Assembly (NCBI GenBank): GCA_030747575.1
Contig: JASLKI010000223.1
Location: 1 to 7,243 of the forward strand
Source: Verrucomicrobiota bacterium
GTDB lineage: Bacteria; Verrucomicrobiota; Verrucomicrobiia; Limisphaerales; UBA1096
Direction: 5' to 3'
Length of the DNA: 7,243 bases
The notes below the pieces were generated by a model. That model was not told the origin of the DNA and made no database searches. It saw only the letters and a program-made list of their open reading frames with translations. Positions 1 through 7,243 of the stretch are shown here, piece after piece (position 1 is the first letter of the stretch; every line of letters starts with the position of its first letter). A program made the translations under genes and the position numbers.

Positions 1-2013
1 CCAGAGAAGGAGGAGGAAGAGTCAACCGATCTGGGTAAAAAAGTGGGCTTTATCGAGTTGGGCAACATGCCGGTTCGACCCGCGGTACGTGAACGCAAAA
101 AGAAAAAAGACAAGAAACCGGCCAAAGAACCGGAGTCCAAGCGGCCGGCAACCGCTCCCGCAACCGCTCCCGCTCCCGCTCCCGGCCCGGCCAAGCCAAA
201 ATTCACGGCCCCGGCCAATGGCCCGCTGATCGCCATGAAGCCGCCGATCATCGTCCGCGATCTCGCCGACGAGATGAAGCGCAAGCCATTCCAGTTGATC
301 GCCGACCTGATGGCGCTCAACGTCTTCGCCAACATCAATCAATCCATCGAGGAGCCGGTCGCCCGCGAAATCTGCGCCAAGCACGGTTTCCGATTCCGGC
401 TCGAGCGCCGCGAGCGCGGCGCTGGTCTCGTCAAGACCTCCACGATGAAAAAAGTCGTGCTTGACGCCGACGACATCGAGGAGGATCTGCAACCCCGCGC
501 CCCAGTAGTCACGATCATGGGCCACGTGGATCACGGCAAAACCACCCTGCTCGACGTCATCCGCCACTCGAACATCACCGCCGGGGAGGCCGGTGGCATC
601 ACCCAGCACATCGGCGCCTACACTATCAATGTCCCGCATCCCGAGCATCCGAAAAGGCTCGAGCAAATCACCTTCCTCGACACGCCGGGCCACGCCGCGT
701 TCAGCGCCATGCGCGCCCGCGGCGCCAACGTCACCGACATCGTCATCCTCGTCGTCGGCGCGGACGACGGCGTCATGCCTCAGACGATGGAAGCCCTTGC
801 ACACGCGCAGGCCGCCGAGGTGCCGATCATCGTTGCCGTCAACAAGATTGACCACCCGTCCGCCAACCCGATGATGGCCCGCACGCAACTGCAGGAAAAG
901 GGCCTCGTCTGCGAGGAGTGGGGCGGGCAAACCATTTTCGTCGATGTCTCCGCGCTGAAAAACACGAACGTCGACAAGCTGCTCGGGATGGTGTTGCTGC
1001 AGGCCGAGGTCCTCGAGCTTAAGTCCAACCCCAACCGCAAGGCCGTCGGCAACGTCATCGAATCCGGCTTGGAGGCTGGCGGGCCAACGGCCACTTTGCT
1101 CGTCCGCAAGGGCACGCTGAAGGTCGGCGACGTGATGGTCTGCGGCAACCACTTCGGAAAGGTGCGTGCGCTTGTGGATCACGAGGGCAAACGCATCAAG
1201 CAAGCCGGCCCCTCCTCTGCCGTCAAGGTGCTCGGCCTGAACGGCGTGCCCGATGCCGGCGCGGAGTTCAACATTCTTCCCAACGAAAAAGAGGCCCGCT
1301 CCGTCTGCGAGGATCGCGATACGGAGCAGCGCGACGAAGCCTTGTCACGCAAACGCAAGATGACTCTTGCAACGTTGTTCAACCGCATGGAGGCGACCTC
1401 GGAAAAGGTGCTCAAGCTCATCATCAAAGCCGACACTCAGGGCTCGGTCGAGGCCATCGTCGATTCCATAAACAAGATCGAGTCGGACCAGGTGCAGTCC
1501 GAGGTGATTCACTCCGGTGTGGGCTCCGTGAGCGAGTCCGACGCCACGCTGGCCAGCGCCTCGAACGCGGTCATCCTCGGCTTCCACGCCAAGATCGACA
1601 CCGGCGTCGGCGAGGTGGCCAAGCGCGAGGGGGTCGAGATCAAGCTCTACGCCATCATTTACGAGTTGATCGACGAGGTGAAGGAGGCCATGGCCGGCCT
1701 GCTCGACCCGTTGTTGAAGGATGTCGTCACCGGCCAAGCGGAAGTGCGCAGAATTTTTGACCTCAGCAAGGGCGGAAACATCGCCGGCTGCGCCGTCACC
1801 AGCGGCAAGATTGTGCGCGGCAAGATGCGAGTCGTCCGTAAGGGCGACTTAGTGTACGAGGGCATCTCGCACACGCTCAAGCGCTTCAAAGACGAGGTCA
1901 ACGAGGTGCGGACCGGCATGGAATGCGGCATCCGGCTAGACGGATTCGATGACTTTAAGGAGAGCGACATCATCGAGTGCTACATGCAGGAGAAGGTCGC
2001 CCAGAAATTGTAA
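1..2013 (+). CDS. infB: Translation initiation factor IF-2, 5'-truncated by window edge
   Basis: IF-2 is the GTPase that places initiator fMet-tRNA on the 30S subunit and promotes 50S joining. The frame is open to base 1, so the start and N-terminus lie outside; 670 residues are visible. Counting from the GTG at 43, a Lys/Glu-rich then Ala/Pro-rich linker (to about residue 60) is followed by an IF2_N-type domain (about 65-125, including NINQSIEEP). The G domain has G1 GHVDHGKT at 160-167, G2 GGITQHIGAY at 184-193, G3 DTPGHAAF at 213-220, G4 NKID at 267-270 and G5 SAL near 303. The beta-barrel and C-terminal domains follow, ending in EKVAQKL before TAA. All G motifs are intact, so the protein should be functional. 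The GTG at 43 is not the true start because the same frame reads on upstream (PEKEEEESTD...). rbfA follows after 18 bases, the order seen in many bacteria. The identification is very secure. Confidence 0.97.
   Translation, partial: PEKEEEESTDLGKKVGFIELGNMPVRPAVRERKKKKDKKPAKEPESKRPATAPATAPAPAPGPAKPKFTAPANGPLIAMKPPIIVRDLADEMKRKPFQLIADLMALNVFANINQSIEEPVAREICAKHGFRFRLERRERGAGLVKTSTMKKVVLDADDIEEDLQPRAPVVTIMGHVDHGKTTLLDVIRHSNITAGEAGGITQHIGAYTINVPHPEHPKRLEQITFLDTPGHAAFSAMRARGANVTDIVILVVGADDGVMPQTMEALAHAQAAEVPIIVAVNKIDHPSANPMMARTQLQEKGLVCEEWGGQTIFVDVSALKNTNVDKLLGMVLLQAEVLELKSNPNRKAVGNVIESGLEAGGPTATLLVRKGTLKVGDVMVCGNHFGKVRALVDHEGKRIKQAGPSSAVKVLGLNGVPDAGAEFNILPNEKEARSVCEDRDTEQRDEALSRKRKMTLATLFNRMEATSEKVLKLIIKADTQGSVEAIVDSINKIESDQVQSEVIHSGVGSVSESDATLASASNAVILGFHAKIDTGVGEVAKREGVEIKLYAIIYELIDEVKEAMAGLLDPLLKDVVTGQAEVRRIFDLSKGGNIAGCAVTSGKIVRGKMRVVRKGDLVYEGISHTLKRFKDEVNEVRTGMECGIRLDGFDDFKESDIIECYMQEKVAQKL
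148..183 (+). repeat. Short tandem repeat in the IF-2 linker
   Basis: Two adjacent copies of GCAACCGCTCCC (148-159 and 160-171) are followed by two copies of GCTCCC (172-183). They encode alternating Ala-Thr-Ala-Pro and Ala-Pro residues in the flexible linker between the charged N-terminal segment and the IF2_N domain. The unit lengths (12 and 6 bases) keep the frame, so copy number could vary without harming the gene. Such low-complexity linkers are common in IF-2. Confidence 0.75.
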
Positions 2014-2031
2014 TCCAATCGCTCGCCAGTC

Positions 2032-2421
2032 ATGCCCAATCTGCGCCACAAGCGTGTGCGAGAGCTTCTCAAGCGGGAACTCAACGAGATTTTCCGGCGC
2101 GAGTTCCCTGTCGAGCTTGGCCTCATCAGCGTCAGCGAGGTCGGCGTCTCGAATGATCTCCACTCCGCCACGGTTTTTGTCTCCTCCATCGGCGATGAGA
2201 AGGGCCAGCACAGGGCGTTCCGCGCCGTCCGGAAGGCCGCCGGCAAAATCCAGGGCCAGCTTGGCCAAGCGGTCGAGCTTCGCTACACGCCAAGGTTGAA
2301 GTTTGTCATGGACGACGCCCACAACCGGGGCGACCGAGTGCTCCACATTTTGGATGAGCTGAATAAGAAATCGCCCTTGGCCAACGTCGAGAATGAAGAA
2401 GACCCGTTTGAAAACGATTGA
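2032..2421 (+). CDS. rbfA: Ribosome-binding factor A
   Basis: RbfA is a small KH-like-fold protein that binds the immature 30S subunit and assists late 16S rRNA maturation. The 129-residue product is of usual family length. It opens with the typical basic helix (MPNLRHKRVRELLKREL) and contains the strand region ISVSEVGVSNDLHSATVFVS at about 39-58. It carries the C-terminal family signature LRYTPRLKFVMDDAHNRG followed by RVLHILDEL. The tail is acidic (ENEEDPFEND). The ATG at 2032 lies 18 bases after infB and has no recognisable Shine-Dalgarno sequence. Its last 29 bases overlap the next gene in another frame. Position between infB and nrnA/truB fits the conserved cluster. Confidence 0.95.
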   Translation: MPNLRHKRVRELLKRELNEIFRREFPVELGLISVSEVGVSNDLHSATVFVSSIGDEKGQHRAFRAVRKAAGKIQGQLGQAVELRYTPRLKFVMDDAHNRGDRVLHILDELNKKSPLANVENEEDPFEND

Positions 2422-3385
2422 CCGGATCCTCGAGATCATCGGCAAGAGCCACACCATCGCCGTCTGCAGCCACATGCGGCCGGACGGTGACTGCATTGGC
2501 TCGACGCTTGGCCTCGCGCTGGCGCTGCTCGAACAGGGCAAGGAGGTCATCTGCTGGAATCAGGATCCCGTGCCCTCCAAGCTGCGGTTTCTCGACCCGG
2601 ATCAACTCATCCAGTCACCGAGGGCGATCAAGCGCCCGTTTGACTGCGTCATCTCCGTCGACGCCGCGAGCATCGAGCGCCTGGGCACCGCGCAGGAACA
2701 CATCGCCAACCGCGGGACACTCATCAACATCGACCACCACACCAGTAACACCCGCTTTGGCGACGTGAACTGGATCGCCAGCAAGGAGCCCTCCAGCGGC
2801 GAGTTGGTCTATCAGCTCATCAGGGAGGCCGGCTGGAAAATCACGCCGCGAATTGCCGACTGCCTGTTCACCGCCATCTCCACCGACACCGGCTCGTTCC
2901 AGTACCCGAGCACCCTGCCCGAGACCTATTACGCCGCCGGCGACCTTGTAAAAAAAGGCGCCAACCTCGCCATCGTCTGCGATGAGGTTTACCAGTCGTA
3001 CCCCCTCTCCCGCGTCAAGCTGCTGAAGCGCGTTTACAACAATTTCCGCCTCACACACGACAACCAGATTGCCTACTTTTGGCTGAAGCAGGAGGACTTC
3101 TCCCGCACCGGCGCCACCGCCAGCGACACGGAGGGATTGATCGACCACGTCCGCGCCATCGACCCGGTCGTCGTCGCCTGTGTGTTCGAGGAGCTCGAGC
3201 CGGAGCTCACGCGCATCAGTCTCCGCTCCAAGGACAAGAACATAAACGTCAGCGACATCGCCGGGCTTTTCGGCGGCGGCGGGCACCCGGCCGCGGCCGG
3301 CGCGCGTATCCCCGGCAAACTGCCGACCACCCAGCGCCGCGTCGTCGCCGCCATCCGCAAGGCGCTCGACGCACGCCCGTCATGA
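2393..3385 (+). CDS. nrnA: DHH/DHHA1 phosphoesterase, NrnA-like oligoribonuclease/pAp phosphatase
   Basis: Proteins of this family hydrolyse very short RNAs (nanoRNAs) and often also 3'-phosphoadenosine 5'-phosphate, using two metal ions such as manganese. The 330-residue protein shows all the motifs: motif I HMRPDGDCIGS at 27-37 (His27, Asp31, Asp33), Asp90 in CVISVDAAS, the DHH triad at 114-116 in NIDHHTSNT, and STDTGSFQY at 164-172 with Asp165. The DHHA1 glycine-rich substrate loop GGGGHPAAAG lies at 294-303. Length and motif order match NrnA rather than RecJ. The ATG at 2393 is inside the end of rbfA, giving a 29-base overlap; the TTG at 2408 is an alternative but also overlaps. The stop overlaps the truB start (ATGA). 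A DHH gene between rbfA and truB is a common arrangement. The pAp phosphatase activity is inferred from the family only. Confidence 0.92.
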   Translation: MKKTRLKTIDRILEIIGKSHTIAVCSHMRPDGDCIGSTLGLALALLEQGKEVICWNQDPVPSKLRFLDPDQLIQSPRAIKRPFDCVISVDAASIERLGTAQEHIANRGTLINIDHHTSNTRFGDVNWIASKEPSSGELVYQLIREAGWKITPRIADCLFTAISTDTGSFQYPSTLPETYYAAGDLVKKGANLAIVCDEVYQSYPLSRVKLLKRVYNNFRLTHDNQIAYFWLKQEDFSRTGATASDTEGLIDHVRAIDPVVVACVFEELEPELTRISLRSKDKNINVSDIAGLFGGGGHPAAAGARIPGKLPTTQRRVVAAIRKALDARPS

Positions 3386-4110
3386 GCATGAAGGAGTTTA
3401 ACGCGCTGGATGGCGCACTCCTCATCGACAAGCCGGCCGGCCCCACCTCGCACGACATCGTCGACACCGTCCGGCAATGTTACCGCATAAAAAAAGTCGG
3501 CCACTGCGGCACACTCGACCCCGCCGCCACCGGCCTGCTGACTCTCCTGCTCGGCAAGGCCACCAAGCTCTCCGAGAAAATGATGTCCGACGACAAGGTT
3601 TACGTCGGCTCGATGAAGCTCGGCGAGACCACCAACACCTTCGACGCCGAGGGCGACATCGATGAAACCAAACCTGTGCCCGGCCTCACCCTTGAGGCGT
3701 TGCAGGAAAAGGCCAACGACTTCCTCGGCGACCAGTTGCAACTGCCGCCGATGGTCAGCGCCATCAAGATCGACGGCACGCCACTGTACAAGCTCGCCCG
3801 CAAAGGCATCGAAGTCGAACGCAGAAAACGCTTCATTCACCTCTACAATTTCCAGATCACGGAGTACGAGCCGCCGTTTGCCTGGTTCAAGATCGCCTGT
3901 ACAAAAGGCACCTACGTCCGCTCGCTCGCGCATGACCTTGGCCAGGCGCTTGGCTGTGGCGCGCATCTGGCCGGCCTGCGCCGCACCGTCTCGGGCAAAT
4001 TCAAGGTCGGCGCAGCCACCCCACTCGAGGAACTCACCACCCTGTCGCCGGACGATCTGGCCAGGTGCGTCGTGCCGATGCTCCAGCTATCCGCCGCCAC
4101 CGAGTCGTGA
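3382..4110 (+). CDS. truB: tRNA pseudouridine(55) synthase TruB, short form
   Basis: TruB converts uridine 55 in the T-loop of tRNAs to pseudouridine. The 242-residue product has the N-terminal LLIDKPAGPTSHDIV (13-27), the catalytic motif VGHCGTLDPAATGLL with nucleophile Asp46, YVGSMKLGETTNTFDAEG (74-91), LPPMVSAIKIDGTPLYKLAR (121-140), and ACTKGTYVRSLAHDLG with AHLAGLRRT near 172-202. E. coli TruB has about 314 residues; this protein stops after the catalytic domain and a short C-terminal extension and shows no PUA domain. The ATG at 3382 was chosen because it overlaps the nrnA stop as ATGA and is where family similarity begins. The frame continues upstream inside nrnA, but that part has no family features. 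An ATG at 3388 is a possible second start. No Shine-Dalgarno sequence is visible, so coupling to nrnA translation is likely. Confidence 0.95.
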   Translation: MSMKEFNALDGALLIDKPAGPTSHDIVDTVRQCYRIKKVGHCGTLDPAATGLLTLLLGKATKLSEKMMSDDKVYVGSMKLGETTNTFDAEGDIDETKPVPGLTLEALQEKANDFLGDQLQLPPMVSAIKIDGTPLYKLARKGIEVERRKRFIHLYNFQITEYEPPFAWFKIACTKGTYVRSLAHDLGQALGCGAHLAGLRRTVSGKFKVGAATPLEELTTLSPDDLARCVVPMLQLSAATES

Positions 4111-5030
4111 AAATCATCCATCAACCCGCCGATCTGGCCAACGGCAACCGTAAAGCCTGCCTCGCAATCGGGATGTTCGACGGCGTGCACCTTGGCCACC
4201 AGCAGGTTTTGCGGCAGGCCATCGAGGACAGCCACCGGAACGAGGGCCGCTCCGTCGCCGTGACATTCGACCGCCACCCGGCCAGCGTCATCTCGCCCGA
4301 CCGCACGCCTGCCCTACTGCAAACCCGCGCCCAACGGCTGCGCGCCATCGAGTCGCTCGGTATCGACGCCGCACTGCTCATCGAGTTCGACACCGCGTTT
4401 AGCCGCAAGCCCGGCGCGGAATTCGTCCGCGAACTCGCCGACGGCTTCGGAGCGATCCACAGCATTTGTGTCGGGGCAAACTTCACCTTCGGCCACCGGC
4501 GCGACGGCAACGTCGGGTTGCTCCGCACGCTTGGCCAAGCGCTTGGGTTCCACGTGCACGGGCTGCAGTCCGTGTCGCTCGACGGACAGGCAGTCAGCAG
4601 TACCCGCATCCGCGCCGCCGTGCGCACCGGCCACCTCGACGCCGCCGGGCAGATGCTGGGCCGCACATTCGCGATCGAGGGCACCGTCGTCGAGGGCGAC
4701 CGACACGGCCGCGAGCTGGGTTTCCCGACCGCCAACCTCGACACCAACGGCTTGGCTCTACCGCCCAACGGCGTCTACGCCGCGCACGCCCGGCTTGGCC
4801 AGGCGACACACCGTTCCGTGCTCAACATCGGTCTGCGCCCCACCTTGGCCAACCCCAAGCCAACCCTGCAAGTCGAGGCGCACCTGCTCGACTTCGACGC
4901 CGACCTGTACGGCCAGGCGATGGAGATCGAGCTGGTCGAGCGGTTGCGTGACGAGCAGCGGTTCGGCTCGACCGACGAATTGGCCGACCAGATTTCGCGT
5001 GACATCGAGCGCGCCCGCACCTTGTTTTAA
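4107..5030 (+). CDS. ribF: Bifunctional riboflavin kinase/FAD synthetase
   Basis: RibF phosphorylates riboflavin to FMN and adenylates FMN to FAD. The 307-residue product (from GTG) has the usual length and both domains. The N-terminal adenylyltransferase half shows IGMFDGVHLGHQQVL (21-35) with the HxGH-type nucleotide site, VTFDRHP (52-58), VGANFTFGHRRDGNV (122-136) and SSTRIRAAVRTG (164-175). The C-terminal kinase half shows GDRHGRELGFPTANL (197-211), PPNGVYA (219-225), VLNIGLRPT (238-246) and VEAHLLDFDADLYG (256-269). The start is taken as the GTG at 4107, which overlaps the truB stop as GTGA and leaves a normal-length N-terminus (KIIHQPADL). An upstream in-frame GTG at 4065 would add 14 Arg/Ala-rich residues encoded within truB, which is less likely. 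ribF after truB is a very common bacterial arrangement. Confidence 0.95.
   Translation: MKIIHQPADLANGNRKACLAIGMFDGVHLGHQQVLRQAIEDSHRNEGRSVAVTFDRHPASVISPDRTPALLQTRAQRLRAIESLGIDAALLIEFDTAFSRKPGAEFVRELADGFGAIHSICVGANFTFGHRRDGNVGLLRTLGQALGFHVHGLQSVSLDGQAVSSTRIRAAVRTGHLDAAGQMLGRTFAIEGTVVEGDRHGRELGFPTANLDTNGLALPPNGVYAAHARLGQATHRSVLNIGLRPTLANPKPTLQVEAHLLDFDADLYGQAMEIELVERLRDEQRFGSTDELADQISRDIERARTLF
4528..4541. repeat. 14-bp perfect palindrome containing TTGGCCAA (copy in ribF)
   Basis: CGCTTGGCCAAGCG equals its own reverse complement. It is one of nine TTGGCCAA sites in the window and encodes Leu-Gly-Gln-Ala in ribF. An identical 14-mer occurs at 6895-6908. Confidence 0.7.
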
Positions 5031-5059
5031 TTTTGAAAAATGCAGATACTCCGCCGCCC

Positions 5060-6049
<990 letters not shown>

Positions 6050-6147
6050 ACGGAACCGCTGCTGTCGCCGCAGTCTCAATGTCAGGCTGCCTCAAGAACT
6101 ACTCCGACAGCATCGGAGGAAATCCGCCAGGAAGAATACGGCGATAG
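6050..6147. other. Convergent intergenic region between moxR and the methyltransferase gene
   Basis: This 98-base gap separates the stop of moxR from the stop of the minus-strand methyltransferase. It holds one small perfect inverted repeat, CTCCGA (6102-6107) and TCGGAG (6113-6118) with a five-base loop. No T-run follows it on either strand, so it is a weak candidate for an intrinsic terminator. No tRNA, promoter or convincing gene is visible. Confidence 0.6.
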
Positions 6148-7107
6148 CTAGACCCGCTCCACGCGAAAAACGCCCTCCTCGGCTGAGGAGTCAATCTGCG
6201 AGGCAGCGATCGTGAAACTGTGCTTGGCCAAGCGCTTGGCCAAGGTTTGTTCGGTGTGGCGGTAGGAGAAAAAAAGCCGCAACATACGCCCGGCGGCAAA
6301 CTCAAACGACTCACCCCCAATGCTCAGTTCGACCTCCTCGGAAAATTCGAAGTCAGCGACAATCCGCAACAATTCGAAAGTTTGCTCAATACCAAATCGC
6401 AACCTCCCCTCCGTTGCCGACACTCCCAATCCAACGAGAAACGACAGCAGCCAAGCACGAGTCTCGGCGTTATCATACTGTGGCAAAACAACTTCAACGC
6501 CGCCTCTATAATCATCTCCAGGCGCGAGGTTGGCGCTGAGCAACAACTGGTCGCCCTCCAACAACAGCTCCGCCAGGCGCGGCAGGATCACGTCCGGCTC
6601 AAGGTTCGGAATCATCCCGAAGAAGGTGAACACGCGCTTGGTTTCCGGCGAAACGATTGTGTCGAGCACTTGGCCAAGGTCGGACGCATTGGCCAAGTCG
6701 CACACGAGCGGGTGAATTTGTTCGAGCGGCAACTCCTCCGCCGCTGCTTCGCGCGCCACCCGCGTCATCGCTTGGCTGACGTCGCACGGCACGTAGTCGA
6801 CAATCGTGTGAATCGACTTCAGCTTGGCCAGGTAACGGGTGTCCTTTTGGCCGCCGCCGCAACCCAGACCAACAAGACAAACCGCCTCATCCGCCGCTTG
6901 GCCAAGCGACTCGTCAAATGCCCGGTCGTAAATCGACTGGACGCCGGCATCGGTCCGCGACGGCGAATGCGCCCTGTGCACCGCGAGCCACTTTTGCGTT
7001 TGACGATCGCTGTCGTACAAAAACTTGGGCGGCACCTGGCCAAGCCGAAGGCCGTCGAGCAACTGTCGCTGAACGGCATGCGGAAATTGACTATGATGAA
7101 CGATCAC
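6148..7107 (-). CDS. EgtD-like SAM-dependent methyltransferase (histidine-specific methyltransferase family, Methyltransf_33)
   Basis: The family includes EgtD, which trimethylates the amino group of histidine in ergothioneine synthesis using S-adenosylmethionine. The 319-residue product has typical EgtD length and landmarks: PPKFLYDS (26-33) near the N-terminus, SAM-binding LVGLGCGGGQKDTRYL (78-93), YVPCDVSQAM (105-114), FFGMIPNLEPD (162-172) with the conserved Asn168, GDQLLLSANL (185-194), and the C-terminal AAGRMLRLFFSYR (271-283). Several substrate-pocket positions differ from histidine-using EgtD. The PEYYPTR-like tyrosines are absent (AHSPSRTD here), and the R-x-E-x-S motif reads R-L-F-F-S, so Phe279 stands where EgtD has a key Glu. 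This comparison is from memory of EgtD. Histidine is therefore not a safe substrate call, and no egtB-like gene is visible. GTG at 7107 is the only good start: the frame is closed by a stop at 7120-7122. The upstream gene ends 16 bases earlier, suggesting an operon. Confidence 0.85.
   Translation of the reverse strand: MIVHHSQFPHAVQRQLLDGLRLGQVPPKFLYDSDRQTQKWLAVHRAHSPSRTDAGVQSIYDRAFDESLGQAADEAVCLVGLGCGGGQKDTRYLAKLKSIHTIVDYVPCDVSQAMTRVAREAAAEELPLEQIHPLVCDLANASDLGQVLDTIVSPETKRVFTFFGMIPNLEPDVILPRLAELLLEGDQLLLSANLAPGDDYRGGVEVVLPQYDNAETRAWLLSFLVGLGVSATEGRLRFGIEQTFELLRIVADFEFSEEVELSIGGESFEFAAGRMLRLFFSYRHTEQTLAKRLAKHSFTIAASQIDSSAEEGVFRVERV
6223..6244. repeat. 22-bp perfect palindrome made of two CTTGGCCAAG units
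   Basis: CTTGGCCAAG at 6223-6232 and 6235-6244 are separated by CG, so the whole 22 bases equal their own reverse complement. It lies inside the methyltransferase gene, where the minus strand reads Leu-Ala-Lys-Arg-Leu-Ala-Lys. As single-stranded DNA or RNA it could fold into a hairpin, or each half could fold alone. Further copies of the unit are at 2260, 4530, 6669 and 6897. Confidence 0.8.
6895..6908. repeat. 14-bp perfect palindrome containing TTGGCCAA (copy in methyltransferase gene)
   Basis: CGCTTGGCCAAGCG, identical to the 14-mer at 4528-4541 in ribF. On the minus strand it encodes Leu-Gly-Gln-Ala of the methyltransferase. Confidence 0.7.
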
Positions 7108-7123
7108 GTTTGTCGGCGGTCAT

Positions 7124-7243
7124 CTAAAGCGACTTTTTAATCTGCTTGAGCTGATCGAACTCGGGACGGTTTTTGTAGTAGTCGTCCAGCGGAAAACAGC
7201 CGCTGATCACTCCATTGCGCGGGCCGGTGGTGCAATCGCTGAA
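7124..7243 (-). CDS. C-terminal end of an unrecognised protein, truncated by window edge
   Basis: Reading the minus strand from the right edge gives 39 codons and a TAG stop at 7126-7124. The peptide begins FSDCTTGPRNGVISG and continues CFPLDDYYKNRPEFD, ending QLKQIKKSL. It contains two cysteines twelve residues apart, a glycine-rich CTTGPRNG segment and a charged amphipathic tail, which looks like a real protein end rather than a chance frame. The methyltransferase start follows after 16 bases on the same strand, so the two are probably co-transcribed. I do not recognise the family. The short visible length limits confidence, and the rest lies beyond the window. Confidence 0.6.
   Translation of the reverse strand, partial: FSDCTTGPRNGVISGCFPLDDYYKNRPEFDQLKQIKKSL

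Noticed and set aside
22..1203. Long open frame on the minus strand opposite infB (393 codons)
   Set aside because: It mirrors the codon structure of a certain IF-2 gene in GC-rich DNA, has repetitive Asp/Gly/Val/His-rich composition and no recognisable domain.
6050..6151. moxR frame stays open for 33 codons after its TAA, suggesting stop readthrough
   Set aside because: MoxR already ends at the normal family C-terminus, and 33 open codons in GC-rich DNA is not unusual. No readthrough context could be shown.
6166..6190. Hairpin (CTCCTC/GAGGAG, 6175-6190) with a five-T run on the minus strand, possible terminator of the methyltransferase operon
   Set aside because: The stem is only 6 bp, the T-run is short and offset by four bases, and it lies before the stop codon inside the gene; terminator function is not convincing.
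6220..7140. 306-codon plus-strand frame opposite the methyltransferase gene
   Set aside because: The minus-strand frame carries SAM-binding and EgtD-family motifs in the right order; the plus-strand product is Arg/Gln/Asn-rich without motifs.

Overview
The window looks like a bacterial chromosome segment: GC-rich, densely coding and without introns. Its backbone is the conserved translation/RNA-processing cluster infB-rbfA-nrnA-truB-ribF on the plus strand. A MoxR-type AAA+ ATPase gene follows on the same strand. Two genes on the opposite strand converge on it: a complete EgtD-like SAM methyltransferase and the C-terminal end of an unrecognised protein. The almost complete lack of Shine-Dalgarno sequences, a TruB without a PUA domain, and the general look of the MoxR protein suggest the PVC group, perhaps Verrucomicrobiota. 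That placement is an inference from recollection of related proteins, not something the sequence proves.

Layout: 1-2013 is infB, whose start lies before the window. 2032-2421 is rbfA. 2393-3385 is a DHH/DHHA1 phosphoesterase (nrnA-like) overlapping rbfA by 29 bases. 3382-4110 is truB, joined to nrnA by an ATGA overlap. 4107-5030 is ribF, joined to truB by a GTGA overlap. 5060-6049 is moxR, with an alternative TTG start at 5033. 6050-6147 is a convergent intergenic gap. 6148-7107 (minus) is the EgtD-like methyltransferase, and 7124-7243 (minus) is the end of the gene upstream of it.

The first five genes form a coherent unit: initiation of translation (IF-2), 30S maturation (RbfA), degradation of RNA end products (NrnA), tRNA U55 pseudouridylation (TruB) and FMN/FAD synthesis (RibF). 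The overlaps imply translational coupling. MoxR may be co-transcribed at the tail, but its usual DUF58/von Willebrand partners are absent from the visible downstream sequence. The minus-strand pair is spaced only 16 bases apart, so it probably forms its own operon that enters the window at its right end.

The most unusual signals are two. The palindromic word TTGGCCAA occurs nine times, six of them extended to CTTGGCCAAG. It is read as different amino acids in different places, and two copies form a 22-bp perfect palindrome inside the methyltransferase gene. Second, the EgtD-like protein keeps the family's SAM-binding core but appears to lack residues that bind histidine in EgtD, so it probably acts on another substrate. 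I see no mobile element, CRISPR array, tRNA or rRNA, and no clearly new multi-gene system.
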